From: Uranotaenia lowii
Lineage: Eukaryota > Arthropoda > Insecta > Diptera > Culicidae
Length of the DNA stretch: 64,000 nucleotides
NCBI RefSeq assembly: GCF_029784155.1
Contig: NC_073691.1
Coordinates: 55,734,356-55,798,355, forward strand
Reading direction: 5' to 3'
The position numbers and the translations under genes are program-made. The notes below the pieces were generated by a model. The model was not told the DNA's origin and ran no database searches. It was given only the letters and a program-made list of their open reading frames with translations. Below are positions 20,735 through 31,082 of the stretch, in pieces. Numbering within the stretch: position 1 is the first letter of the stretch; each line of letters begins with the position of its first letter.

Positions 20735-22364
20735 CCAGGTGGTTTCGTAAAAAATCAGGACAATGCGAAGCTAAAAATTAGGATTTTTCAAAACACCTCT
20801 TGATTCATGAAAATAATAAGTAGTTCTGCATTAATGAAGGCACAATACTGCCGCTATTCGCAAGACTGTCCCATATGCATTTTCGTCATTTTTCAGTTTA
20901 TCTCTAAAATCGTTCAAATACAGTTAGTTCTTCAATTTAGACTAAAAACTTTCATAACTTTGTTCTCAACATATATGAAAAAATACCAAGTCATGTCTGT
21001 CCCATATGAAATATACCCGCAAAGTTGTCCCATATGTCTATTTATACAGAATGCTTCAAAATTGCTCCTCTAATTTACGTTAATTTTACAAATATTTATA
21101 CTATGTGTGCGACAAAATAAGCATTCATTGAAATTGCGAGAGTTAAACTAGATAAAACAGTACAGTAAAGTTAAAAATAACAATTTCCATTTAATTTTTA
21201 CAAGCTAAGTTTAGCCTAATGGGTAAATTCCATCAAACCTTTTTTTTTAACTTCGTATGAAGCTTATTGAATTGTTCTTTGTAAAACATGGAAAATAGTC
21301 AGCTACAAAGCCATATTTTTTAGGTTTTTGTCATGCTGTTACTTGCTGCTTGGACTTTCATAAAATCTATGAACAAAAATACGCGTACCTGGTAGCACAC
21401 GCTTAAGTCATATTGAATTGATTTTTCTCATCAAATATTGGCAGCCAAGATACTTTGCTGTTTCTGATTCAGCATTTATTTAATTTGAAGGTATTTATAG
21501 TCTTTTTAAAAAGATAATCGACAGAAAAACTTTCCAAAATATGATGGTACAGGTTGTTTTATTCATGGAACGTTGTTATTCATTTTATTTTAGACCCACT
21601 CAATTCTTACGATAAATTTTCTTTATCTTTGGCTATCTAAACATGTCATGAACATCATTTCAAGCTTATTTTTATCAGTAAACAACCAGCAAAGTGAATA
21701 ATACAGCGCAGATAGAGAGAATTAAATGATCAACTGACAAAAGAAAAGCCCAATATGGGACAGCTTTGCGGGTATATTTAATCCACATGCGAAATATACT
21801 CGCAAGGCTGTCCCATCATTATTTTCTCCTCCGCATCAACAACTTCTAAATCAAAAACACATTGGACGAAATTCTACAACAATTATCTTAATATCTGTGA
21901 AGAAAGAAGTACAAAAGGTAAAGTTTCAACCGAGAAATCCACGAAAGTTTATAAAAATCTTTAAAGCCGTTTTTCTCGGTTCGTTGTTTTTGCATATGGG
22001 ACAGACTTGCCGGCAGCGGCAGAATACAGGTATTGTAAACGCCTTGATTTATGCAACAACAGTACGCAGCTTTTTGGCTGGCCTGCAGTTCATATTGAAA
22101 AAAGCATCATTTAAATATCATCTGAACCGAAGATAACCATCTGTTAGAAGGGTTTAACTATTATATAACAGATTTATTAGATTTTCCCATAGTTTAACTA
22201 CAAATTCGATTAAACTTTAGAGGTTTTCATAAAAATCAGAACAATTCAGGACATTTAGGCACCAACTTTTAAAAATCAGGAGAACTCGAGAGTTTTTAAA
22301 AAATTAGGACAGTATCTCGAAAATCTGAACAAATCCTGATAAATCAGGTTACCTGGCACTTCTG
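20735..22364. mobile_element. hAT-like non-autonomous element (1.63 kb) with iterated internal boxes
   Basis: An exact 8-bp repeat, agcacaag, flanks it at 20727-20734 and 22365-22372. The right end reads acctggcacttctg, the inverse of a CAGNNGTGCCAGGT hAT terminus. The left end starts at ccaggt, as if the first 8 bases had been lost. Both ends carry TCAGGA/TCCTGA words like the 224-bp element at 24506. The interior holds six copies of a box around CTGTCCCATATG in both orientations and no transposase. It is probably a deletion derivative or MITE. Confidence 0.65.
20859..22013. repeat. Six dispersed CGCAAGnCTGTCCCATATG boxes
   Basis: Plus-strand copies are at 20859-20877, about 20994-21008, 21018-21036 and 21801-21816. 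Minus-strand copies are at 21751-21772 and 21993-22013. Three are preceded by AAATATACYCG. The full box in copy 1 is CGCAAGACTGTCCCATATG. The boxes are confined to the hAT-like element. Their number and mixed orientation suggest protein-binding or recombination-derived repeats; the role is unknown. Confidence 0.8.
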
Positions 22365-22465
22365 AGCACAAGAGAAACAAACCGCATGTAGCAGTATCAT
22401 TCAATAACGATCCCCATTATCTTCTTCCCAAGACACCCAAAAGATTCCCTTTATCGTTTTTGGAT

Positions 22466-23421
22466 TACCGTCAACTGGGGCAACATGCAACAATTTTCAA
22501 CTTCAATGGCTTCTAAAAAACTTATGTTCACAGTTAATCTTATCCTTTATGCATCAAAAGTTTTAAGGATGCTGGGGCATCAAATTGGCGTAGTTAAAAA
22601 AATATTGGTTTCTTCAGTTATTTTTAATTTTCTAAAAACATGCGATTTTCACACTCCTTAGACAATGGGGTAACTTGCAACAAACTTTGTTTTTAATGAA
22701 AAATCTTATGAACACGTACGAAAATTCATAGTTTTTAATATATTTGCGATGCCTTAAAGACCATTACGCATGACAACACCAATTGCAGTAGTTTTTGTGT
22801 CTGTAAAAACAAATTTTCACATTTTTTCTGAAAATAAGGATGCTGCATACATTTAGGGGTTAAATAATACTACGAAAAAATCTACAAGCTGAAATCATAA
22901 AAATAAATGTTTGGATGAATAAAATTTAAATGTTTACAAACGCGTGATGCAAAACATTCATATTCCAGCACATGGTAACGAGATTTACAAGGTATTTCTT
23001 TGATTTGCATTTTGTTGCATTTAACCCCAGACACCTAACTGAATTTTAAAAATATTCATTTAAAAAAATTGGGTGATTGTTCGAAAAATATTTTTACACC
23101 AACAATGTTGGTATAATATGAGGAAACCTGTAAAAAGTTTGTAGGTAATTTTATCAAGCCGATCCGTCATACTGGGTAAAGTTTTTTTCGGCATCAAAAA
23201 ATGTTTAAATTTGTACATTTATTGCTCGATTTTTCAAATTTTACATAAAAATAAAAAACTTAAGACAACTAGCTTAAGATGCGAGAAATTATGTCATCAT
23301 CATTTTGTTATCATAAAAAGATAACTTTATAACAATACATTAAATTAAAAATTGATTCAATGCAGTGTTATATAAATGTTGCATCGAACCCCGCTGTTGC
23401 ATGATGCCCCGTTTGACGGTA
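22466..23421. mobile_element. TA-flanked MITE with GGGGCA inverted ends, copy 1 (956 bp)
   Basis: The ends are TACCGTCAACTGGGGCA on the left and, inverted, TACCGTCAAACGGGGCA on the right, bounded by TA. The second copy in opposite orientation is 47104-48052. No transposase is encoded. Inside are five copies of the 16-mer TGTTGCATNNNNCCCC or its complement. A TA boundary suggests mobilisation by a Tc1/mariner-superfamily transposase, but that is inference. Confidence 0.75.
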
Positions 23422-24497
23422 TTAATGAACGATTATACTAATCGTTTTTTCATGAAATGGAATCGTTTAGACACAAATAACGATACAGGGAACGGGTTGT
23501 TAAGTAAATAAACGATTCATTTCTTTTTTTCTTTTTTCTACTTGCTCTGATGCGAGCTATATCATACGTGGTATCTTTACTGAATGATCGTCTCATAAGA
23601 AAAATAACGATACAGCATATTGTGTAGTGTTGATAAAAATATCAAAATTAATAATTTTAATTCGATTTTCGGAAACAATGAAAAACATTTAGTTCAATTT
23701 ATTACATTTATTTTATTTGTTGTAAATAAAGTTTATCTTAAAATACTTATCAAAAAACTTCCAGCACCTTCCGGATGTTCCGAATAACGCCTTCCGGATT
23801 ATGTGAATAGCGCCATTTGCATGGGTGTTGCTTGTTTTGGCCATATTGAGGAAGTGACCACTTGGTCGTTGGTGCAATCCTGCGGTATCTGTTTGTTGCT
23901 GCAGCAATTCCGGTCGATTCTCCAGCTACCAGCTTCGCGGAGCTGCTACGTTGGCGTTGCTTCTAGCAGATTTCGGCTGCAGGGTTTTTCCTCCGAACCT
24001 GAAACAATGTTCAATTGAGACAAATTATGAAGAATCGTTCTAAGAACAAACTTTGCTTTCACGTGCTTTATCTTACCTCTTACCTTACGCTGTTTTGATT
24101 CCTTGGAAGTCTGGATCTGGCCAGAACCACAGCCCGTTAAATTTACGTGAACTCTTTTGCTCGAAGATTTTTTTTTCTCGAAATCAGACCGCGTGTAGTC
24201 AGACAGCAGAAAAGTTGAAGCGTGTTGCTTAAATAATCATTTTATTTTCAAAACGATTCATTGTATCTTTGAGAAATAATTTTTAATCATTTCAGCGTGT
24301 TGCAAAAATAATCGATTTATTTCTTAGAATATTAATCTTATCTTTCATGAATAATATTATATCAGTTTCTAGCTAATGCACATTAACCCAAGACACTTCA
24401 TGGAACGTTACTATTAATGTAATCAGAACGGAATAGTATGGAAGATATGAAGTATCGTATTGAGCTATGCGGGAACATCAACAACTGAACAATTGTA
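23422..24497. other. Unassigned DNA with repeated AACGAT words
   Basis: Multiple ATCGTTT/AACGAT words occur at 23430-23620 and again around 24200-24350. A minus-strand frame of 64 codons at 23713-23907 in GC-richer DNA resembles nothing I recognise. No gene is supported. Confidence 0.35.
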
Positions 24498-24505
24498 ATG
24501 CACGT

Positions 24506-24729
24506 CAGTGGTGCCAGGTGTCCTGATTTTTCAGGACTTGTCCTGACTTTCGAGAGGTTGTCTTAATTTTTCTAAAACTTTCGAATTGTCCTGATTTTTG
24601 AAAATTTGTTTTCAAAATGTACTGAATTGTCCTGATTGTCAAAAAAATCTCTAATCCTAATCGAATTTATAATTGAACTATGAAGACTACTGTTAGTCCT
24701 GATTTATGACAAATTACCTGGCACCCCTT
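24506..24729. mobile_element. hAT-type MITE, 224 bp
   Basis: The left end is cagtggtgccaggt and the right end acctggcacccctt, inverted repeats with two mismatches and a typical hAT CAGNGGTGCC start. The flanks are atgcacgt (24498-24505) and atgtacgt (24730-24737), an 8-bp duplication with one change. The interior has several TCCTGATTTTT words. It appears related to the larger element at 20735-22364 by its termini and TCCTGA words. Confidence 0.75.
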
Positions 24730-24857
24730 ATGTACGTACAAGTATAACTATGCATGCCAACGAATGACGCGCAACGTAAGGTCAATTTTTGAAAGGGGCA
24801 CAATTTTTGCCATATTTGAAAAATTTGTCAGGTTTGTAAAATTTATCAAGTTTGTAA

Positions 24858-27579
24858 CCCAAGTAACAATTTTAGCTTTATTATGGTCAGCAAAATATCG
24901 TTTGGACTATCGCATTAATCTTCATAAAAAGCTAAAGCGCATTTTATAACATCACCTGGACTCTTATAAAGCCAAAATCAGGCTATTTGGCCCTACCCTA
25001 GAAACGTCATCAAGACATCTAATTGTTGGTCATCAATGTTGGTCACCAAAGCTTTTAAAAAGCTATTATTTTTGTTTTTTTTCGGTTCTGTCAGTTCTCG
25101 GAGTTTTTTTTTAATTTTTCCAGCAACCATAATGGTTGATGAATGATGATTGCATTATTCAGATATGATCTGGTAAAATTAATAGCTAAAAAAACCAATG
25201 TTTTAACCATATATTGAGCGTCTTTTCTACTGCCAGTCAAGATTTTAGGTAAAATGTATATGAAATAGTATCTTAAAATAAATGCGCCTCGTCAAATCTG
25301 ATGGTCAATCATGATGGAATTGATGGAAAAAGGCCTGAAAAAATATTTTCCAATGCTTGTATGTGAATCCATCAACATGGCGTCATTTTGTGCCCTTCGA
25401 TTTTGCAACCAACATGGCGTGAGTCAATTCATTGTTTTATTATGGTTTAATGATGACCCCAAAAAAAGCTACGATTTGACGTTTCTCTCGCAAGCCAACC
25501 AATTACACGCTAAGGTTTAGTTCTTCATTTCTGAGTTGTTAATCATTAGTACAGTAAATGAGGACAGACTTTTTGAATGAAAAGAGATTGGTTTTGAATG
25601 ACCCGTGGAATAAATCATGAGTCAAATTTCGTTTTCTGACGCCATCTTGAAATCCAAGATGGCGGCTTCCGCTGAACTTTAAAATGGTGTAAATGACTTG
25701 AAATCGCATGAAACCCCAACAAAATGGGTATCGGGTGAAAGGGCTAAACGAGTAGAAGTTGAATTTCACTATCAGACGCCATCTTGAAATCCAAGATGGC
25801 GGCATCCGCTCAACTTTTAATGCTTAATGCTGACAAAAAGTCGCATTAAACCACCACTATACGGGTATTGGGTGAAAGGGCTAAACTAGAAGTCGATTTT
25901 TTTCTTTCCAACGCCATCTCGAAATCCAAGATGGCAGCTTCCACTGAATTTAAAATACTGTTAATCAATGAAAATCGCTTGAACACAACTTTTTTTCACG
26001 TAATACTACTACTATTTTAAGACAATTTAGATCATTTTAAATCACTTTTATTATTTTTTCATTATGTTTCTAATGCATTTAGCACTTTTCTTGTTTTGTT
26101 TATAGTTTTTGTTTTTTTTTGCCATTTATGTAATTCTATTATTCCTATCATGCTATTATGTTTAAATTGTATTGGTCTTATTCTAGCGAAAACTATAAGG
26201 TTATGTTGTTTCTGTTAACCGTCTGATTTAGGCACATGTGCCAAATTCGATGTTGCCAAAATCGAATGTTGCCAAAAACGAACGGGGCCTGTATTGTGGT
26301 GGTTTTTGTGGGATTTTCAGTCACTTACAGATTTTCAGAGAAACGCGAAAAGAGATATTGACTTCTATCATTTAGCCTTAGCACCCAATACAAAATATTT
26401 GGGAGTTCCATGCTATTTTCATTCATTTACAGTATTTTAAAGTTCAGCTGAAGCCACCATATTGCATTTCAAGACAGCGTCAGAATGCAAAAATAAACTT
26501 TTTGAAGCTTATCCCAATTGACAAACACCCATATTTTGGAAGTTTCATGCGATATTCAATGATTTAGAGCATTTTTAAAGTTTATAGAAAGCTGCCATCT
26601 TGGATTTCAAGATGGCGTAAGATAGCAATATTCGACTTCTACTCGTTAAGCCCTTCCACCCACTACCACCTGGGTTTCATGTCATTTTAAGTCATTCACT
26701 ACATTTTAAAGTTTAGCGGAAGCCGCCAACTTGGATTTCAAGATGGCGTCAGATAGCGAAATTCAACTTCTACCGGTTGATTTCTTTCAACTTATACCCC
26801 TATAATATAGGTTTTATGCGATTTTCAGTCATTTACAGTATTTTCAAGTTGAGTGGTAGCCGCCATCTTGGATTTAAGATGGCGACGGGCAACAAAATTT
26901 GACTTCTACTCGTTTATTACTTTCACCTAATAACCATATTGTGAAGGTTTCACGATATTTTCAGTAATTTACAGCTTTGAAAATAAAAGCGGAAGCCGCC
27001 ATCTTGAATTAATGATGGCGTCAAGCAACAGTTTTTTTCCTACTATTTGGGCCCTTTCACTAAATACTCATATTGTAAAGATATTCATACTACTTTCGGT
27101 GATTTCAAGTTTTCAAAGATGTATTTTTTTAATTTTAACTCAAAACCAACACGCATAACTTACCAAAAATGTGTAAAAATGGGAGTTCCAATTCAAATAT
27201 GTGCTATCTAATCTGAGCGTGTCCTGTTTTGACATCTTGATCGAGAACTGTCACTAAGTTTTATGGCGGTTTAATAATCATGCACTGAGTGCTATTATAG
27301 AACATGCAAAAGAAAGCTTGGAGCAAACTTTTAGGTTTGTGTTTTATTATAGTTTAAAAAGAGCATTCATAACTCTTTCAAAATAACTAAAACAGCATGT
27401 TTAATAAAAGTTTTATTAGCGTTTTCAAAACCATCTGAAAACATATGGTCGAAATAAAATTATAAGCATTCTGCATGACCATAATAAAACCACCATAAAA
27501 CGAGCTGCACAGAAAAATGCCATAATTAAACCATAATAAAACTTCCTAATGCTAGTTGGAATAATCTGTGTTACTTGGG
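24858..27579. mobile_element. Foldback-like element with CCCAAGTAAC ends, containing palindrome array
   Basis: The left end CCCAAGTAAC (24858) and the right end GTTACTTGGG (to 27579) are inverted. The right-end word TAATCTGTGTTACTTGGG recurs exactly at 63875-63892, so this is a family. TTTTATTATGGTTTAA-like words occur near both ends. Both flanks are TTGACAAAA-type minisatellite, so the element probably inserted into that array. No transposase is seen. A target duplication could not be defined. Confidence 0.55.
25640..27020. repeat. Eight palindromic GCCATCTTG-CAAGATGGC repeats, about 135-bp period, in two opposed groups
   Basis: Copies start near 25640, 25777, 25912 and then 26453, 26593, 26723, 26860 and 26996. 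Each centres on CGCCATCTTGGATTTCAAG plus ATGGCG or a variant, with spacing of 131-140 bp within groups. The first three read AAATCCAAG and the last five GGATTTCAAG, so the array is two tandem blocks in opposite orientation around about 25940-26450. It is non-coding and lies inside the foldback-like element. Confidence 0.85.
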
Positions 27580-28515
27580 AAAATTTGTCATTTTTGTTTT
27601 TTTTTAAATATTTTTTAACAGTTTTGTCAACAATGCGAATTTGTTCCAATTTGTAATTTTTGACGATTTTAACAATTATGTTATTTTTGTAATCATAGAC
27701 TTTTTTGAAATTTTTGTAAATAAGGTAAGGTTCAAAAATTTGTTCGTTTTGTCCAATTTTGTCAATTTGGCAAATTTGGTCCACTTTATAATTTAAGAAA
27801 ATTTAATCAATTATTTAATTTTTTTTATTATAAGTGACTATTTTGACATTTTTGTCAATTATGTCGGTTTTGTAAATTTGTTTAGTTTCTTCCATATTTT
27901 TCACTGTTACCAATTCAGTCAATTTTGCTTATTTTAACAATTTTTTCAGTGATATGATTTTTAATTGATGTTATCTATTCAGTTTAGCCAATTTTGTAAA
28001 TGTTATCACTCATGTCAATCCATTTATTTTGTCATTTTTGTCAAATTAGTCATTTTTATCATTTTTGTTATTTGTGTCAATTTTTAAAAATTGTCAAAAA
28101 ATAACATTTAATTTTCTAAACTAAGAACCAATTGAACATTTTGCAATTGAGAGAGTCATGCTTGGGTCATGCTGGAATATTATCAAAAATTTCACAAAAA
28201 TGACATAATTTACCAAATTGAAAAAGTTTTAAAAATTGACATTTACGACAAAATTGAAAAAACTAACCAAATTTACAATATGGCAAAATTGATCAAATTA
28301 ACGAAATGCAACAAAGTGATAAAATTATCAAAATTGACCAGAACGGCAAAATTTTCAAAACTGACAAAATTATAAAATTGAAAAAAAAAGGATAGTTTAC
28401 ATTTCAAAATTCATCAATTATATAAGTTTTGTCAGTATAATGAATTCTGTCAATTTCGTTATTGTTGTAAATTTTGTCATTTATGTTATTTATGTCATTT
28501 ATGTTATTTTTCAAC
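27580..28515. repeat. Degenerate 9-bp minisatellite blocks in both orientations
   Basis: TTTGTCAAT-type 9-mers run in reverse orientation at about 27580-28110, forward at about 28180-28390, and reverse again to about 28515. They are the same family as the array at 19318-20105 but older and more diverged. Any open frames through them (for example the plus-strand frame at 28169-28375) are repeat translations. Confidence 0.75.
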
Positions 28516-28856
28516 AATCTGTTCAACACATGAGAAGTCATATACTGAAATTGCCAGCGAGCAATGGCGGTGAGCGCGATAATTAGTATCAAAAATCACA
28601 ATTTTCGTTTTTCAAAATCATTCATGCACGATCCTAATCTGTCATCTTTTTTTCACCTTTTAACCTCTTCTCATCTCACGTGGTGTGCAATCTAGATTTG
28701 AATTCCAATTAAGCTTTTGGCCGAATCGGTTCTAAAATTACAGGATTAAGTTCCCGATTTACAAGCATACATCAGACATAATATTATTCATGTTTGGAAA
28801 AACTTCCGTTTCATAGTTGTACTAATAGTCTAATAACTAACAAAGGTTTAACATAG
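28516..28856. other. Unassigned DNA
   Basis: I see no gene, repeat terminus or RNA gene that I can support here. Confidence 0.4.
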
Positions 28857-29032
28857 GAACTTGGCTCTCATACCGTAAACTACGTTAGCGATTTCAAGTC
28901 CCATCGTTCGCCGCGACGCCATGTCGTTTGCCACTTCTCAGATTAATCTGTGCTTGAGAATATAGCGTTGGGAGAAGGATGAGGATGGGACTTACAATCG
29001 CTATCGTTGTCTACCGTATGAGAGTCAAGTCC
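28857..29032. mobile_element. Short MITE-like inverted repeat (about 176 bp)
   Basis: The left arm GGAACTTGGCTCTCATACCG and the right arm, inverted as GGACTTGACTCTCATACGG, continue as similar sequence through a GCGATT word to AAGTCCCATC, giving arms of about 50 bp. The centre is GC-richer and non-coding. No target duplication is evident. Confidence 0.6.
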
Positions 29033-29089
29033 AAAGTAAACAAAGTTTACAAAAATTCACACTAATGCACATAAATACACAGACATCGC

Positions 29090-29215
29090 CTGAACTCGTC
29101 GAGCTGATTCGATAGGTACCTATAAAGGTACATATATCTAGGACCCCTAATTAATGATCTCCCAAATCGACCGATAACTATACCTTTCTGAAAGAAAGGC
29201 AAAAAGATAGTTAAA
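29090..29215. repeat. Mosquito-type dispersed repeat tail
   Basis: The words CTCGTCGAGCTGATTCGAT and CTTTCTGAAAGAAAGGCAAA occur in the order I associate with a very common dispersed repeat of culicine mosquitoes. This is recognition from memory of sequence style, not a database match. No gene is present. Confidence 0.4.
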
Positions 29216-29880
29216 ACGTTATAACTTCCCGTATTGGTACTAGAGTCTATCAGGTACTCACTTCAACAGACGTTATAAAACAAATTTTCCGTGTCTTTTC
29301 AGCATTTCACTCGCATCATACATATGACAGTACATTCTTTCGGTTCTGTTTTAATTTTCCTGTCATTCCATGCACCCGGAAATGGATGCACTCGTCTTGT
29401 TCTGGGTGAGTGGGCGAGCATGTTGTATAGCATTGCACCAAGAGGATATTCCTTTTGCAATAATATTTCTGACAACGACAATGACGACGGAAGCAATATA
29501 GAACAAATCATACTTTTACTGGAAGTCAAAGATCGATCCAATCTGATTCCTGGTTCAAAGAACAAACGAACTTAGTTTTTCCTCAGAATCGGATTGATAG
29601 AAAAGTCATTTCTCAAATATTGAAATTGTCAACCTTTTAGAAATCTTCAATTTTCATCGCCTTGAAGAAGTTTTCATTGATATGCTGGAAAATTCCAACT
29701 CACAAAACAGATTTCATTAAAAGTCAGACATGAACCGATCGTCATCATTAATCGCGTAAAAGTTTATCAAGAACGAGCCAAAAAGGGTAGTAATAAAATT
29801 AATTTCACCAGTACTTAAGTTGTAAAACAGCACACACTCACAGGCTCTCTGAACGACCGTTAAAAAAAGAAAGGAAAAAA
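29216..29880. other. Unassigned DNA
   Basis: Overlapping open frames on both strands at about 29291-29575 resemble nothing I recognise. I see no repeat termini. Confidence 0.35.
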
Positions 29881-30420
29881 CCTAACAGCGGAAGTTCCCA
29901 TCCAGCAACATTGAAGCACCGAGAAGAACTATGTTGGAACTACACTGCACATGCACATGCACAAATTCTGTCCCAGGGCGGCAGATTTTACGTGCCTTGT
30001 CTGGAATCGAGTCGGTCGGGGTCGGTCGATCCGGAGTTGACCTATTTTCCTGGGAGCGAGCGAAAGTTGTTAAGGTTGGAGTCCTGTCAAAAAAAAGGAC
30101 GGGAGCTGAAAAAGTAGAAAAGCAACACCGGAAGCACAATGTACACATCGTGCATCGAGCGTCGAATAGAGTTGAGTTTCGAGTCTCGAGTCCCGACTCA
30201 ACATTGTCAAGAGGCACGCGACGAAAAACCATAAAAGGGCGAATAGAGAACAGAAAAGCTTTTTCCAACAGCATCCGGAAACATGCGGAGGGACGAGATC
30301 GAAAACACCCCCGTCGCGATTCGAGCTGGCCGAAGAGAAAAAAACGAAAGCGGAAGCGGAAATGCAATTCAGCTGTTGAATGGAAAACCATTTGCATGTA
30401 ATTGAGTGGTGGAATCAAAC
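29881..30420. other. GC-richer non-repeat island, possible host exon or regulatory DNA
   Basis: This stretch is clearly GC-richer than its surroundings, has no visible repeat structure, and is open on both strands (plus 29931-30401, minus 29882-30418). No protein family is recognisable in any frame. It includes FRFRFRF-like or KRKRKRKC-like compositionally biased translations. It could be a 5' untranslated exon or promoter region of a host gene. Confidence 0.3.
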
Positions 30421-30567
30421 AGGAAACATGTGGCTGGTTGGTTTAAGCCACTGGCATTATCCTTTGAATTGATCGGGAGATTTGATCTGGATTTGTTCGA
30501 TTTTCTGGGAAATTGGTTCAGATTTTAAGATTTCCATTCATCTGAAATCTTTCCCAACTTCTTCCTT

Positions 30568-30810
30568 CTTCAATCTTTCTTCTTCCTTCTTCCTTCTTCC
30601 TTCTTTCTTCTTCCTTCTTCCTTCTTCCTTCTTCCTTCTTCCTTCTTCCTTCTTCCTTCTTCCTTCTTCCTTCTTCCTTCTTCCTTCTTCCTTCTTCCTT
30701 CTTCCTTCTTCCTTCTTCCTTCTTCCTTCTTCCTTCTTCCTTCTTCCTTCTTCCTTCTTCCTTCTTCCTTCTTCCTTCTTTCTTCTTTCTTCCTCCTTCT
30801 TCCTTCTTCC
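30568..30810. repeat. 7-bp CTTCTTC microsatellite
   Basis: About 27-30 copies of the 7-mer CTTCTTC occur, with degenerate units at both edges. It is purine-rich on the minus strand. Open frames through it on both strands (period 21 nt, seven-residue repeats such as SFFLLPS) are repeat artefacts. Confidence 0.9.
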
Positions 30811-30913
30811 ATCTTTCTTTGCTTCACCCTTATTCAGACTTCTTTCTTCATATTTTTTTCCTTTTATGTAATTCAATTCTGAAATTTTCCAATCACTGAA
30901 AAATGAATGTGGT

Positions 30914-30927
30914 ATATTTTGTATGTA
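30914..30927. repeat. Target-site duplication, left copy, of full-length I-clade LINE
   Basis: atattttgtatgta matches 36803-36816 exactly and is followed by the element's poly(A) tail, seen as T11 on the plus strand. Confidence 0.9.
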
Positions 30928-30938
30928 TTTTTTTTTTT

Positions 30939-31082
30939 GTAACTTCTTTATTTGAAACGGCTCGTACCTTTAGGTTTTAAGGAGCCAAACTCCTTTTTTG
31001 TTATTTTACAATGGATTGCTTAACTTATCACTTTTCCATAGAAAAAAGAAAGATAGAAAGGGAAACATGAAAATAAAGAGAA
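30939..31082 (-). other. 3' UTR of the full-length LINE with stem-loop
   Basis: The minus strand carries AAGGAGTTTGGCTCCTT, a 6-bp stem with a 5-base loop, then CAAATAAAG (polyadenylation-signal-like) just before the A tail. The same segment in copy 1 is conserved (14849-14990), with one stem base changed. In other LINEs 3' structure can be recognised by the reverse transcriptase; that role here is inferred. Confidence 0.55.

Noticed and set aside
20807..21073. 88-codon plus-strand frame containing SCPICLF-like repeats
   Set aside because: The CPIC words come from the repeated GTCCCATATG box, not from a zinc-binding domain.
25640..27020. CRISPR-like array of repeats about 135 bp apart
   Set aside because: The spacing units are themselves similar to each other and the repeats are palindromic in eukaryotic mobile DNA. 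There are no unique spacers and no cas genes.
30482..30876. Open frames on both strands through the CTTCTTC tract
   Set aside because: The 7-bp repeat gives a 21-nt period that happens to lack stops in several frames. Composition only; no gene.
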